Shown: positions 9,039-17,736, counted from the stretch's first letter. The stretch: 64,000 bases of DNA from Cupriavidus basilensis (GCF_000832305.1 NZ_CP010536.1:3844001-3908000); one strand, 5' to 3'. Numbers and translations: made by a program. The notes: generated by a model not told the origin, from the letters alone.

Positions 9039-9617
9039 ATGGAACGCAGATCGTTTCTGACGGTAGGGGCTGGACTGGTGGTGGCAAGTTCTGGCCTGCT
9101 GGGCGCGTGTACGACCACACCCAATGCGCCCACCGACAAGGCCGCCAAGCGCCGCGAGATCGATGGCGGCGTGGATGGCACGCTCAACAAGCTGTACGAG
9201 ACGGCGAAGGGTTCGCGCGAACTCGCCAACCGCGCGCGCGGCATCCTGGTCTTCCCCAACGTCCTCTCGGCCGGCTTCGTCGTGGGTGGCGAATATGGCG
9301 ATGGCGCGCTGCGCGTGGGCGGCGCCAACCGTGGCTATTACCGCATCATCTCGGGCTCGGTCGGCTGGCAGATCGGTGCGCAATCCAAGGCCATCGTCCT
9401 GATGTTCATGACCCAGGAAGCACTCGACAAGTTCGTTGCCAGCAGCGGCTGGACCGCCGGTGTGGACGCCACCGTGGCGCTGGCCAAGATTGGCGCCAAT
9501 GGCACCCTGGACACCAATACCGCGCAGCAGCCCATCGTTGGCTTCGTGGTCACCAACGCGGGCCTGATGGCCGGCGTGAGCCTGGAAGGCTCGAAGATCA
9601 GCAAGCTCGACATCTGA
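9039..9617 (+). CDS. SYLF-domain (YSC84-related) lipoprotein
   Basis: Predicted periplasmic-facing lipoprotein of 192 residues. The signal region MERRSFLTVGAGLVVASSGL is followed by the lipobox LLGAC. The rest is an SYLF/Ysc84-type domain, recognised from RARGILVFPNVLSAGFVVGG, YRIISGSVGWQIGAQSK and the closing AGLMAGVSLEGSKISKL. Eukaryotic SYLF domains bind phosphoinositides; the bacterial role is uncertain, probably linked to the envelope. I chose the ATG at 9039 because of CAGGAG eight bases upstream and the fitting signal peptide; an in-frame upstream start at 9009 would add ten charged residues. A strong hairpin terminator follows. Confidence 0.88.
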   Translation: MERRSFLTVGAGLVVASSGLLGACTTTPNAPTDKAAKRREIDGGVDGTLNKLYETAKGSRELANRARGILVFPNVLSAGFVVGGEYGDGALRVGGANRGYYRIISGSVGWQIGAQSKAIVLMFMTQEALDKFVASSGWTAGVDATVALAKIGANGTLDTNTAQQPIVGFVVTNAGLMAGVSLEGSKISKLDI

Positions 9618-9655
9618 GACCACGCAGCGTGCCGGCCTGGCGCCGGCCTGTGTGC

Positions 9656-9694
9656 GGGGCCGGGTTGCGAAGGCAGCCCGGCCCCTGACTTTTT
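9656..9694 (+). terminator. Rho-independent terminator after the SYLF gene
   Basis: A perfect nine-base stem GGGGCCGGG / CCCGGCCCC with a 12-base loop (9656-9664 and 9677-9685) is followed four bases later by a run of five T. It closes the SYLF transcript before rdgC. Confidence 0.75.
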
Positions 9695-9800
9695 CCGGCC
9701 CTGCTGCCACGGCGCCGCCACACCGGCCAGACTCCCTCACGCATTGTTACCGCATGCGCCACGCTAACCGGCTAGAATCCGTCCCTTTGGCCGAATTCAC

Positions 9801-10700
9801 ATGTGGTTCAAGAATCTCCAGCTGCACCGTCTGTCCGCACCGTGGTCCCTCGCCGCCGAAGAGGTCGAGGAATGCCTGGCGCGCCACGCATTTTTCCCTG
9901 GCACCAGCCTGGAGATGCAAACCCAGGGCTGGGCCTCGCCGCGTGACAACGGCGCGCTCGTCCACCAGGTCGGCAAGCAGTTGCTGCTGACCATGCGCAC
10001 CGAAAAGAAGCTGCTGCCGTCCACCGTGGTCAACCAGGTCACCAAGGCCCGCGCCGTGGAACTGGAAGAGCAGCAAGGCTTCAAGCCGGGCCGCAAGCAG
10101 ATGCGCGAGCTCAAGGAGCAGGTCACCGAAGAACTGCTGCCACGCGCGTTCAGCATCCGGCGCGACACCCGCGTGTGGATCGACCCGGTCAACGGCTGGC
10201 TCGCCATCGACGCCGCCGCCCCGGCCAAGGCCGATGAAGTGCGCGGCCTGCTGTTCAAGGCCATCGACCCGCTGCCGCTGGACAACCTGCATGTGAACCA
10301 GTCGCCGGTCACCGCCATGACCGACTGGCTGGCCACCGACACGGCCCCGGCCGGCTTCACCCTCGACCAGGAAATGGAGCTGCAATCCAGCGCCGAGAGC
10401 AAGGCCACGGTGCGTTATGTGCGCCATCCGCTGGATGCCGAGGACCTGCGCCGCCACATTGCCGCCGGCAAGCGCTGCACGCGCCTGGCGATGACCTGGA
10501 ACGACCGTGTGTCCTTCGTGCTCACCGAGTCGCTGACCATCAAGCGCGTGGCGCCGCTGGATGTCATCAAGGAGCAGGCCGACCCGAGCGCCCGCGACGA
10601 CGAGGAACGCTTCGACGGCGACTTCACCATGATGGCCGGCGAACTGGCCAACCTGCTGTCGGACCTGACCGCCGCGCTCGGCGGCGAACGCAAGCTGTAA
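9801..10700 (+). CDS. rdgC: Recombination-associated protein RdgC
   Basis: Nucleoid-associated DNA-binding protein, 299 residues, matching the usual RdgC length. RdgC forms a ring-shaped dimer around double-stranded DNA and limits RecA-promoted strand exchange. Recognition is from the whole-length pattern: the start [11 protein letters not shown], the region [25 protein letters not shown], the segment [12 protein letters not shown] and the end [12 protein letters not shown]. It is a single gene with its own upstream region, and it is convergent with the IclR gene after 42 bases. I see nothing unusual in it. Confidence 0.95.
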   Translation: MWFKNLQLHRLSAPWSLAAEEVEECLARHAFFPGTSLEMQTQGWASPRDNGALVHQVGKQLLLTMRTEKKLLPSTVVNQVTKARAVELEEQQGFKPGRKQMRELKEQVTEELLPRAFSIRRDTRVWIDPVNGWLAIDAAAPAKADEVRGLLFKAIDPLPLDNLHVNQSPVTAMTDWLATDTAPAGFTLDQEMELQSSAESKATVRYVRHPLDAEDLRRHIAAGKRCTRLAMTWNDRVSFVLTESLTIKRVAPLDVIKEQADPSARDDEERFDGDFTMMAGELANLLSDLTAALGGERKL

Positions 10701-10742
10701 GCCAGCGCGTCAGCGGGCCGCCCAGGCCGGTTCAACCTGGAT

Positions 10743-11627
10743 TCAGGCGCCGCCGCCCGGCGGCGCCGCGCCGTAGCCCAGCAACCCGCTGGCGACCTGC
10801 GCCTCATGGCGCACAGCCACGGCGATGGGCCCATTCATCGACGCATCGAAGCCGCCGGTGGCGCCCAGCGCCGTGAGCACCGCGCAGATGCGGCCCGTGT
10901 AGTCGTACAGCGGCGCCGCCACGGCGCTGATGCCCTTCAGGTTGGTATCGCGCACCACCGCGCACCCGGCGGCTTGCACTTCGCGCCGCAGCACGCCGAT
11001 GGGGTCATCGCGATCCAGTTGCGCGCGCAGGTCCGCCGGCGCCGCCGCGAGTTCTTCTTCCGCCATCGCCCGCACGCGCGGCTCGTCGAGCAAGCCCAGC
11101 AGCGCGCGGCCCGTGGCCGACCACAGCATCGGCATCACCGAACCCACCCGCACATTGACCGTCACGGGCAGCCCCGGCTCCTCGAAGCGCACGATGGTCG
11201 GGCCCTTGTTGCCCATCACCGCCACAAAGCAGGTCACGTCCAGGCTCTCGCGCAGGCGGACCAGCGACGGCTCGGCGATCCGGATCGGATCGACCTGCCG
11301 CATTGCTGCCAGGCCGATCAGCATGGCCTCCACCCCCAGGAAATACTGCTGCGATGCCGACGCCTGCGCCACCAGCCCCTCGTCGATCAGGCTGGCCAGG
11401 TAGCGGTGCACCTTGGCCGGGCTCTCGCCGATATGCGCAGCCAGCGCGGTCAGGCTGGCGCGCCCGCCGAGGTTGGCCAGGCCCTTGAGCACCGTCATGC
11501 CGGTCTGCGCCGACTGCACGCGCTGGCGGCGCTCGCGCGCCGGCGGCTCAGCGGGCGTGGCGGCTTCGGCGGGATCAGCGAGATCGCCTGAGATGCGTGA
11601 GGCGCTTGGGTCGATTCTTGTCTTCAT
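10743..11627 (-). CDS. IclR-family transcriptional regulator
   Basis: The product is 294 residues. An Ala/Pro/Glu-rich tail of about 35 residues precedes an N-terminal winged helix (TGMTVLKGLANLGGRASLTA, then HIGESPAKVHRYLASLIDEG), followed by the IclR effector-binding domain (DVTCFVAVMGNKGPTIVRFE, ATGRALLG and AVRDTNLKGISAVAAPLYDY-like sequence). IclR proteins control aromatic and carboxylate catabolism and often bind sites made of repeated half-sites. It is divergent from the Bug binding protein and P450 genes, and a three-half-site motif (TACGCA) lies between them, so these genes are its likely target. The effector is unknown. Confidence 0.93.
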   Translation of the reverse strand: MKTRIDPSASRISGDLADPAEAATPAEPPARERRQRVQSAQTGMTVLKGLANLGGRASLTALAAHIGESPAKVHRYLASLIDEGLVAQASASQQYFLGVEAMLIGLAAMRQVDPIRIAEPSLVRLRESLDVTCFVAVMGNKGPTIVRFEEPGLPVTVNVRVGSVMPMLWSATGRALLGLLDEPRVRAMAEEELAAAPADLRAQLDRDDPIGVLRREVQAAGCAVVRDTNLKGISAVAAPLYDYTGRICAVLTALGATGGFDASMNGPIAVAVRHEAQVASGLLGYGAAPPGGGA

Positions 11628-11694
11628 GGGCGGAGATTCTAGTGCCGTGCATGGCGCTGCGGCATCAAACCCACGTTAACCCGCATCGTTATAT

Positions 11695-11720
11695 TACGCA
11701 ATGCGTATATCATTTACGCA
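11695..11720. promoter_or_regulatory. Candidate IclR operator with three TACGCA half-sites
   Basis: TACGCA (11695-11700) and its inverse TGCGTA (11702-11707) flank a single base, forming a 13-base palindrome. A third TACGCA in direct orientation lies at 11715-11720. A palindrome plus a direct copy is the layout described for IclR-family regulators such as PobR and PcaU. The site is in the 153-base gap between the divergent iclR and Bug genes. Confidence 0.55.
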
Positions 11721-11780
11721 TAAAAAATGCCGGTCTGCGCCACGCCTCGACCGGCACCCAAAACGGGAACAGGAGACAAG

Positions 11781-12764
11781 ATGATCACAATACGCAAATG
11801 CATCGCCGCGGGCCTTGGCCTGGCCGCCATCCCCATGCTGGCGGCCACCGCTGCCGCCGAGCCGGCCTACCCCGCCAAGCCGGTGCGCTGGATCGTGCCG
11901 TACGCAGCCGGCGGCGGCTCGGACTTCCTGGCGCGCTCCATCGGCCAGGCCCTCTCGACCCGGCTTGGCCAGCCCGTGCTGGTGGACAACAAGCCGGGTG
12001 GCAATATCGCGATCGGCGCAGCGGAAACCGCACGCGCGCCGGCAGACGGCTACACGGTGCTGTCGGCGGACAACGGCACGCTGGTGTTCAACCCGGCGCT
12101 GTACAAAACGCTTTCCTACAACCCGGTCAAGGACCTGGCGCCAGTCACCTTGCTGGGCCGCTTTCCGATGATCCTGGTGGTGGGTCCGGGCATGAGCGTC
12201 AACACCGTGCAGGAGTTCGTCGCCCGCGCCAAATCCAAGCCGGGCGGCATCGACTACGCCTCGGCCGGTGCCGGGAGCCCGCACCATCTCGCCATGGAAC
12301 TGCTCAAGGTTGAGGCAGGGCTGAACATGGTCCACGCGCCCTATCGCGGCGCGGCGCCCGCGCTGGCCGACGTGGCCGGCGGCCAGGTCCCGGCCATGAT
12401 GGTCGACCTGGCCGCGGGCGCGGGCTTCATCAAGGGCGGCAAGGTCAAGGCGCTGGCCGTGGCCAACCCGACCCGCCTGCCCCAGTTGCCGGACGTGCCG
12501 ACTTTTGCCGAGGCAGGCTACAAGAACGTGGAGGCCGCCGCGCTGGTGGGCATGGTGGTGCCGGCCGCCACGCCGCCGGAGATCGTCGCCACGCTGAACA
12601 AGCAGGTGGTGGCCGCGATCAAGGACCCGGCCGTGAACAAGCGGCTGGTGGACTTCGGCGTGGAACCGGTCGGCAACACGCCCGGGCAATACGCCGAACT
12701 GCTGCGCAGCGAGACCACCCGCTGGCACAAGCTGATCCGCGACCTGAAGATCACGCTGGAGTAA
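11781..12764 (+). CDS. Bug-family (tripartite tricarboxylate transport) periplasmic substrate-binding protein
   Basis: Extracytoplasmic solute receptor of 327 residues, of the Bug/TctC family that is greatly expanded in Bordetella and Cupriavidus. It begins with a Sec signal peptide (MITIRKCIAAGLGLAAIPML, cleavage after TAAAEP) and continues with the family pattern YPAKPVRWIVPYAAGGGSD, VDNKPGGNIAIGAAE, HAPYRGAAPALADVAGGQV and DVPTFAEAGY. No tctA or tctB membrane genes are adjacent, so it is an orphan receptor. The ATG at 11781 has AGGAGA nine bases upstream; a start at 11727 would lie before the signal peptide. It precedes the P450 gene by 52 bases and is probably co-transcribed. Confidence 0.93.
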   Translation: MITIRKCIAAGLGLAAIPMLAATAAAEPAYPAKPVRWIVPYAAGGGSDFLARSIGQALSTRLGQPVLVDNKPGGNIAIGAAETARAPADGYTVLSADNGTLVFNPALYKTLSYNPVKDLAPVTLLGRFPMILVVGPGMSVNTVQEFVARAKSKPGGIDYASAGAGSPHHLAMELLKVEAGLNMVHAPYRGAAPALADVAGGQVPAMMVDLAAGAGFIKGGKVKALAVANPTRLPQLPDVPTFAEAGYKNVEAAALVGMVVPAATPPEIVATLNKQVVAAIKDPAVNKRLVDFGVEPVGNTPGQYAELLRSETTRWHKLIRDLKITLE

Positions 12765-12816
12765 CCGCGGCGCACCGCACCCGCCCCTTCGCAAACGAGA
12801 ACACGGAGCAACAGGC

Positions 12817-15165
12817 ATGGCCAACGCCACCCCCAATCCACACGCCTCGGGATGTCCCGTTGACCATCGCTTGCTGACGGCGCAGCGCTCGCCCACCGGC
12901 TGCCCGGTCAGCCCGGGCGCGGCCAGCTTCGATCCCTTCGAGGATGGCTACCAGCAGGACCCGCCCGAGTACGTGCGCTGGGCGCGCGAGCAGGAGCCGG
13001 TCTTCTACAGCCCCAAGCTGGGCTACTGGGTGGTGACGCGCTACGACGACATCAAGGCGATCTTTCGCGACAACCTCACCTTCAGCCCCTCCATCGCGCT
13101 GGAGAAGATCACGCCGACAGGGCCGCAAGCCAACGCCGTGCTGGCGTCCTACGGCTACGCGATGAACCGCACGCTGGTCAACGAAGACGAGCCAGCGCAC
13201 ATGCCGCGCCGCCGCGTGCTGATGGCGCCGTTTACGCCCGAAGAACTCAAGCATCACGAGCCAATGGTGCGCAAGCTGGCGCGCGAGTATGTCGACCGCT
13301 TTGTCGACGACGGCCGCGCCGACCTGGTCGACCAGATGCTGTGGGAGGTGCCGCTGACCGTGGCGCTGCATTTTCTCGGCGTGCCCGAGGAAGACATGGA
13401 CCTGCTGCGCAAATACTCCATCGCGCATACCGTCAATACCTGGGGCCGGCCCAGGCCGGAGGAACAGGTCGAAGTCGCGCATGCCGTGGGCAACTTCTGG
13501 CAACTGGCGGGCAAGATCCTCGACAAGATGCGGCAGGACCCGTCCGGCCCAGGCTGGATGCGCTATGGCATCCGCAAGCAGGTGGAGTATCCGGAGATCG
13601 TCACCGACTCCTACCTGCACTCGATGATGATGGCCGGCATTGTCGCCGCGCATGAAACCACGGCCAACGCCACGGCCAATGCCATGAAGCTGCTGCTGCA
13701 GCATCCACGCGCCTGGCAGGAGATCTGCGAAGACCCGGGCCTGATCCCGAACGCGGTAGAGGAATGCCTGCGGCACAACGGCTCGGTGGCGGCCTGGCGG
13801 CGCCTGGCCACGCGCGACGTGCAGGTCGGCGGCGTCGACATTCCCGCCGGCGCCAAGCTGCTGATCGTGACGTCCTCGGCCAACCACGACGAGCGGCACT
13901 TCGCCGATGCGGATCTCTTCGACATCCGCCGCGAGAACGCCAGCGACCAGCTCACCTTCGGCTACGGCTCGCACCAGTGCATGGGCAAGAACCTGGCGCG
14001 CATGGAGATGCAGGTCTTCCTGGAGGAACTCACGCGGCGCCTGCCCCATATGCGCCTGGCAGAGCAGTCATTCAGCTACGTGCCGAACACCTCGTTCCGC
14101 GGGCCCGAGCACATGTGGGTGGAATGGGACCCGAAGCAAAACCCCGAGCGCGCCAACCCCGCGCTGCTGGAAGTACAAGTGCCGGTGCGCATTGGCGAGC
14201 CTTTGGGGCATGCAATCAGCCGGCCGGTGGTGGTGGCCAGCGCGACCCGGGCGGCCGAGGGCATTGTCCGGCTGCGGCTGGTGTCGCCCGATGGCAAGCC
14301 GATGCCGCGCTGGGCGCCGGGCGCGCACATCGACGTAGAATGCGGCGGCACCGGACTGTCGCGGCAATACTCCCTTTGCGGCGACCCGGACGACAACAGT
14401 GCGCTGGAGATCGCCGTGCTGCGCGAAGCGCAAGGCCGTGGCGGCTCCGCTTGGGTGCATGACAGCGCCAAGGCCGGCGACCGCCTGAAGATCCGCGGCC
14501 CACGCAACCATTTCCGGCTGGATGAGGCCGCGGGCAGGCTGATCCTGATCGCCGGGGGCATCGGCATCACGCCCGTCAGCGCCATGGCGCGACGCGCCAA
14601 GGCGCTCGGCATGGACTACGCCTTGCACTACAGCGGGCGCTCGCGTGCGTCCATGGCGCTGCTCGACGAGCTCATCGCACTGCACGGCGACCGCCTGCAT
14701 GTCTACGTCAAGGATGAAGGCCGGCGCAACGACTTCGCCAGCCTGCTCGGGCAGCCCCAGGCGGATACGCAGATCTACGCCTGCGGCCCCGCGCGCATGC
14801 TGGCAGCACTGCAGCAACAGTGCGCCGGCTGGCCCGGCGATGCGCTGCGCATCGAACATTTCGAGTCGACGCTGGCCACGCTGGATCCGGGCCAGGAGCA
14901 GGCGTTCGAAGCCGAGCTGAAGGACTCCGGCATCGTCGTCGCGGTCGCCCCGGGCCAGACGCTGCTGGCCGCGCTGCGCGCCGCCAACATCGACATGCAG
15001 AGCGATTGCGAGGAAGGCCTGTGCGGCTCCTGCGAGGTGCGCGTGCTGGCCGGCGAAATCGACCACCGCGACGTGGTGCTCACGCGCGCGGAGCGCGAGG
15101 CCAACACCAAGATGATGGCCTGCTGCTCGCGCGCGAAATGCCAGCGGATCGTGCTGGAGCTATAG
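12817..15165 (+). CDS. Self-sufficient cytochrome P450 fused to FMN reductase and [2Fe-2S] ferredoxin (CYP116B type)
   Basis: A 782-residue monooxygenase carrying its own electron chain from NAD(P)H through FMN and a 2Fe-2S cluster to haem. Residues about 1-450 are the P450: the I-helix has AAHETT near residue 277, and the haem ligand is Cys388 in FGYGSHQCMGKNLA. Residues about 470-690 are a phthalate-dioxygenase-reductase-like module with the FMN motif RQYSLC and the nucleotide motif AGGIGITPVSA. The C-terminus is a plant-type ferredoxin with CEEGLCGSC (about 730-738) and a fourth Cys near 768. Length and order match CYP116B1/B2 (P450RhF). This class performs hydroxylation, dealkylation and sulfoxidation of varied substrates; the natural one is unknown. 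It is paired with a Bug binding protein under probable IclR control. Confidence 0.95.
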   Translation: MANATPNPHASGCPVDHRLLTAQRSPTGCPVSPGAASFDPFEDGYQQDPPEYVRWAREQEPVFYSPKLGYWVVTRYDDIKAIFRDNLTFSPSIALEKITPTGPQANAVLASYGYAMNRTLVNEDEPAHMPRRRVLMAPFTPEELKHHEPMVRKLAREYVDRFVDDGRADLVDQMLWEVPLTVALHFLGVPEEDMDLLRKYSIAHTVNTWGRPRPEEQVEVAHAVGNFWQLAGKILDKMRQDPSGPGWMRYGIRKQVEYPEIVTDSYLHSMMMAGIVAAHETTANATANAMKLLLQHPRAWQEICEDPGLIPNAVEECLRHNGSVAAWRRLATRDVQVGGVDIPAGAKLLIVTSSANHDERHFADADLFDIRRENASDQLTFGYGSHQCMGKNLARMEMQVFLEELTRRLPHMRLAEQSFSYVPNTSFRGPEHMWVEWDPKQNPERANPALLEVQVPVRIGEPLGHAISRPVVVASATRAAEGIVRLRLVSPDGKPMPRWAPGAHIDVECGGTGLSRQYSLCGDPDDNSALEIAVLREAQGRGGSAWVHDSAKAGDRLKIRGPRNHFRLDEAAGRLILIAGGIGITPVSAMARRAKALGMDYALHYSGRSRASMALLDELIALHGDRLHVYVKDEGRRNDFASLLGQPQADTQIYACGPARMLAALQQQCAGWPGDALRIEHFESTLATLDPGQEQAFEAELKDSGIVVAVAPGQTLLAALRAANIDMQSDCEEGLCGSCEVRVLAGEIDHRDVVLTRAEREANTKMMACCSRAKCQRIVLEL

Positions 15166-15229
15166 GCGCGGCGGGCGCTCAGCCGCCCTGCTCTGCTGCC
15201 AGCTTCGCATCGATGGCTTGAACATGGTG

Positions 15230-15301
15230 GAGCCCGGCTACTTCGACCAAGCCCACCTGACGCGAGATTTCACCAGGCTGGTGGGCGTATCCCCGGGGCG
15301 A
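15230..15301 (+). pseudogene. Remnant of an AraC-family regulator (C-terminal end only)
   Basis: Directly behind the P450 stop codon, one frame encodes EPGYFDQAHLTRDFTRLVGV followed by SPGR. This closely resembles the second helix-turn-helix of AraC/XylS proteins, where GYxDQxHxxRxFxxxVGxxPG is characteristic. Nothing upstream in any frame continues the domain; the sequence runs straight into P450 coding. It therefore looks like the last 24 or so codons of a regulator truncated when the P450 module arrived or when the rest was deleted. The identification rests on motif recall only. Confidence 0.55.
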
Positions 15302-15349
15302 CTACCAGCGCTCGCAGCAGGGGCCGGCAGGCGCACGCTGAGCGGCAAG

Positions 15350-16270
15350 TCAGCCCGCGCCGCCGATGTGCGCGGCCAGGTAATCGATCAATGCCCGCAC
15401 CTTGGGCGGCAGGAAGCGGTTGGGCGGGTAGAGCAGCCACACCGTCCCCACGTAGGCGCGTGCCTGCAATTCCCAGTCTGGCAACACCTGCACCAGATCG
15501 CCGGCCTGCAAGGCAAGGGCCGCGGTGAACTCGGGCAGGCTGGCGATGCCAAGATCCTGCTGCGCCGCCTCCAGCCGCGCGCCAGCGTGGTTGGCGATAT
15601 AGCGCCCGCTCACCGTCACGGTTTGCGTCTCGCTGTCGCGGCGCAAGCGCCAGCGGTTATCGTCTGCGGTTTCCCCCAGGTACAGGCAATCGTGCTGCGC
15701 GAGATCGCGCGGCTGCGCCGGCGTGCCGCGCGCGCGCAGATAGGCGGGCGAGGCGCACAGCACCCAGCGCACCGCGCCCAGGCGGCGCCCGGCAAGGCCG
15801 GGCGGTGGGTGCTCGGTCAGCCGGATCACCAGGTCGAGGTCGTCCGCAAGTGGATCGGCCTCGTGGTCGGTAAACAGCAACTGCAGGTCCACGTCCGGAT
15901 AAGCCTGCAGGAAAGCCGGCACCAGCGGATGGATCACCGTCTTGGCAAATGCGGTCGGCGCGCTGACGCTGACCCTGCCCTGCGGCCGGCCCACCACATG
16001 GCCGGCGGCGTCCAGCGCCCCCGCCGCGGCGCTCACCACGTCGCGGCAATAGCGGTACACCTCGGCGCCCGATTCCGTCATGCGCACCTTGCGGGTCGAG
16101 CGCTCCAGCAAGCGCGTGGCCAGTGCCTCCTCCAGGCGCTTGATCTGGCGGCTGACAGTGGACGGTGTGCTGCCAAGCTGGCGCGCGGCAACAGAAAAAT
16201 TGCCCGCGTCGACCACGCGCGCGAACACCGCCATGTCGGGCAGCAAGGCAAAGAGATCAGCTTGGTTCAT
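15350..16270 (-). CDS. LysR-family transcriptional regulator
   Basis: The product is 306 residues with a LysR N-terminal winged helix (FARVVDAGNFSVAARQLGST, then STVSRQIKRLEEALATRLLE) and a C-terminal effector domain (GRVSVSAPTAFAKTVIHPLV onward). The sequence belongs to the group in which a single regulator faces a divergent exporter gene. The adjacent divergent gene is a DMT-superfamily transporter whose start is 124 bases away, with a nine-base inverted repeat in between, so this transporter is its likely target. The ligand is unknown. The start ATG at 16270 is the natural one for the family. Confidence 0.92.
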   Translation of the reverse strand: MNQADLFALLPDMAVFARVVDAGNFSVAARQLGSTPSTVSRQIKRLEEALATRLLERSTRKVRMTESGAEVYRYCRDVVSAAAGALDAAGHVVGRPQGRVSVSAPTAFAKTVIHPLVPAFLQAYPDVDLQLLFTDHEADPLADDLDLVIRLTEHPPPGLAGRRLGAVRWVLCASPAYLRARGTPAQPRDLAQHDCLYLGETADDNRWRLRRDSETQTVTVSGRYIANHAGARLEAAQQDLGIASLPEFTAALALQAGDLVQVLPDWELQARAYVGTVWLLYPPNRFLPPKVRALIDYLAAHIGGAG

Positions 16271-16320
16271 GAGGCGGCTCGCGGCGGGCAGAGGCGGATT
16301 AATGCATATGCGGCATAAAG

Positions 16321-16360
16321 GCTTTGCATTCCGACCCGATTATCACCGTGGATGCAAAGC
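16321..16360. promoter_or_regulatory. Inverted repeat in the LysR / DMT exporter divergent gap
   Basis: Perfect nine-base arms GCTTTGCAT (16321-16329) and ATGCAAAGC (16352-16360) are separated by 22 bases. They are located 51 bases upstream of the LysR start and 34 bases upstream of the exporter start. This is a good position for control of both genes; the link to this regulator is inferred. Confidence 0.5.
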
Positions 16361-16394
16361 GGCACAATGCAGGACCGAATGCACAAGGCCCACC

Positions 16395-17318
16395 ATGCCC
16401 GCGCCAAAAAACCTGTTACTGCTGTCCGACCTGATGCTGCTCGCGGTCGCCGTGGTCTGGGGCAGCAGCTACGGCATCGTCAAGAGCGCACTGGTCTTCT
16501 ACCCGGTGCTCGGCCTGCTGACGCTACGTTTTGGCATCACCTTCGTGGTGCTCTCGCCCACGCTGGCCGCGCTGCGCCGCACCAACCCCGCCACCCTGCG
16601 CGGAGTGCTGGGCACCGGCGTGCTGCTGCTCGGCATCTTCCTGTGCGAAACCTTCGGCGTGCTGCTAACGCGCGCCGCTAACGCCGCCTTCCTGATCAGC
16701 CTGTGCGTGGTGCTGACGCCGCTGGCGGAGTGGCTGCTGCTCAAGCGCCGTCCAAGCCGTATCGAATGGGCTGCGGTGGCGCTCTCCCTGCTGGGCGCGT
16801 GGCTGCTGGCGGGCCACGGCGAACTGGGCTTCAACCTTGGCGACGCACTGATCCTTGCTGCCGCCGTACTGCGCGCGCTGATGGTCTGCGCGACCAAGCG
16901 GCTGGTGCGAGGCCGGTCCATGCCGGCGCTGACGATGACGGCGGTGCAATCCGGCGTGGTCGCCGTCGGCAGCGCGGGCGTGGCACTGGCGCTGGTGCCC
17001 GCTCAATGGCAGCCCCTGCCGTCGTTCTCTGGCCACCCCGCGTTCTGGGGCTACGTGCTGTGGCTGGTCGCCGCCTGCACGCTATTCGCCTTCTTTGCGC
17101 AGAACTACGCCATCCGGCGCAGCAGCCCCACGCGGGTAGCGCTGCTGATGGGCAGCGAGCCCGCCTTCGGCGCGTTGTTCGCCAGCCTGTGGCTGGCAGA
17201 GCGCATCTCCGCTGCGGCGTGGGCAGGCGGCGGGCTGATCGTGGCGGCATCACTGTTGGCCACGGTGCGCTGGGGCAAGCCCGCGGCCCCCGAGATACCG
17301 CAGGGCTCGCAGGCCTGA
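16395..17318 (+). CDS. DMT-superfamily (EamA) transporter
   Basis: Inner-membrane protein of 307 residues with about ten hydrophobic helices in two EamA repeats. The first repeat opens LMLLAVAVVWGSSYGIVKSA and the second begins near NLGDALILAAAVLRALMV. Conserved EamA features such as GSEPAFGALFASLWLAERIS near the end are present. Such proteins export amino acids, metabolites or drugs, or act as permeases. I chose the ATG at 16395, directly before the first helix; longer in-frame extension upstream runs through the promoter region. It is divergent from a LysR regulator that probably controls it. Confidence 0.9.
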   Translation: MPAPKNLLLLSDLMLLAVAVVWGSSYGIVKSALVFYPVLGLLTLRFGITFVVLSPTLAALRRTNPATLRGVLGTGVLLLGIFLCETFGVLLTRAANAAFLISLCVVLTPLAEWLLLKRRPSRIEWAAVALSLLGAWLLAGHGELGFNLGDALILAAAVLRALMVCATKRLVRGRSMPALTMTAVQSGVVAVGSAGVALALVPAQWQPLPSFSGHPAFWGYVLWLVAACTLFAFFAQNYAIRRSSPTRVALLMGSEPAFGALFASLWLAERISAAAWAGGGLIVAASLLATVRWGKPAAPEIPQGSQA

Positions 17319-17392
17319 AGGCAGGATCCGTTGCAGCCAGCCGCGGCCATACAATCCGTGCATGCCCATTTGGACAGGCGAGAGGATTCCCT

Positions 17393-17719
17393 ATGACGAT
17401 GACCGACGTGTATGACCTGCGCGAGCCGGCCCGGGCCGAAATCGACGCCATCAAAGGCCCGGCCGTGATCGAGTTCGGCGCGCCCTGGTGCGGCTACTGC
17501 ATGCGGGCGCAGCCCCACCTGGCCAGCGCCATGGCCAGCCATCCGGCGGTTGCCCATATCAAGGTCGAGGACGGCAGCGGCAAGCCGCTCGGCCGCTCGT
17601 TCCGGGTCAAGCTATGGCCCACGCTGGTGTTCATGCGCGACGGCGTGGAGGTGGCGCGATTGGTGCGACCGAGCGAGACGCGGGCGATCGAGGAGGCGTT
17701 AAGGCGGATTGCGGGCTGA
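17393..17719 (+). CDS. Thioredoxin-family protein
   Basis: Small thioredoxin-fold protein, 108 residues, with the active site APWCGYCMRAQP (a CGYC variant of the CGPC motif) and a cis-Pro in KLWPTLVFMRDG. It lacks a signal peptide, so it is probably cytosolic. A CGYC motif suggests a redox potential different from that of standard thioredoxin; it may serve as a reductant of particular partners. The ATG at 17393 is 74 bases after the DMT gene. The gene ends at a shared bidirectional terminator facing nrdB. Just after its stop codon is a GATCGCT tandem triplication. Confidence 0.87.
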   Translation: MTMTDVYDLREPARAEIDAIKGPAVIEFGAPWCGYCMRAQPHLASAMASHPAVAHIKVEDGSGKPLGRSFRVKLWPTLVFMRDGVEVARLVRPSETRAIEEALRRIAG

Positions 17720-17736
17720 TGCTGGCCCGCACCGCC

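Noticed and set aside
15218..16318. Plus-strand open frame running from the AraC remnant across the LysR gene
   Set aside because: Only the first 30 codons look like protein; the rest is antisense to a clear LysR gene.
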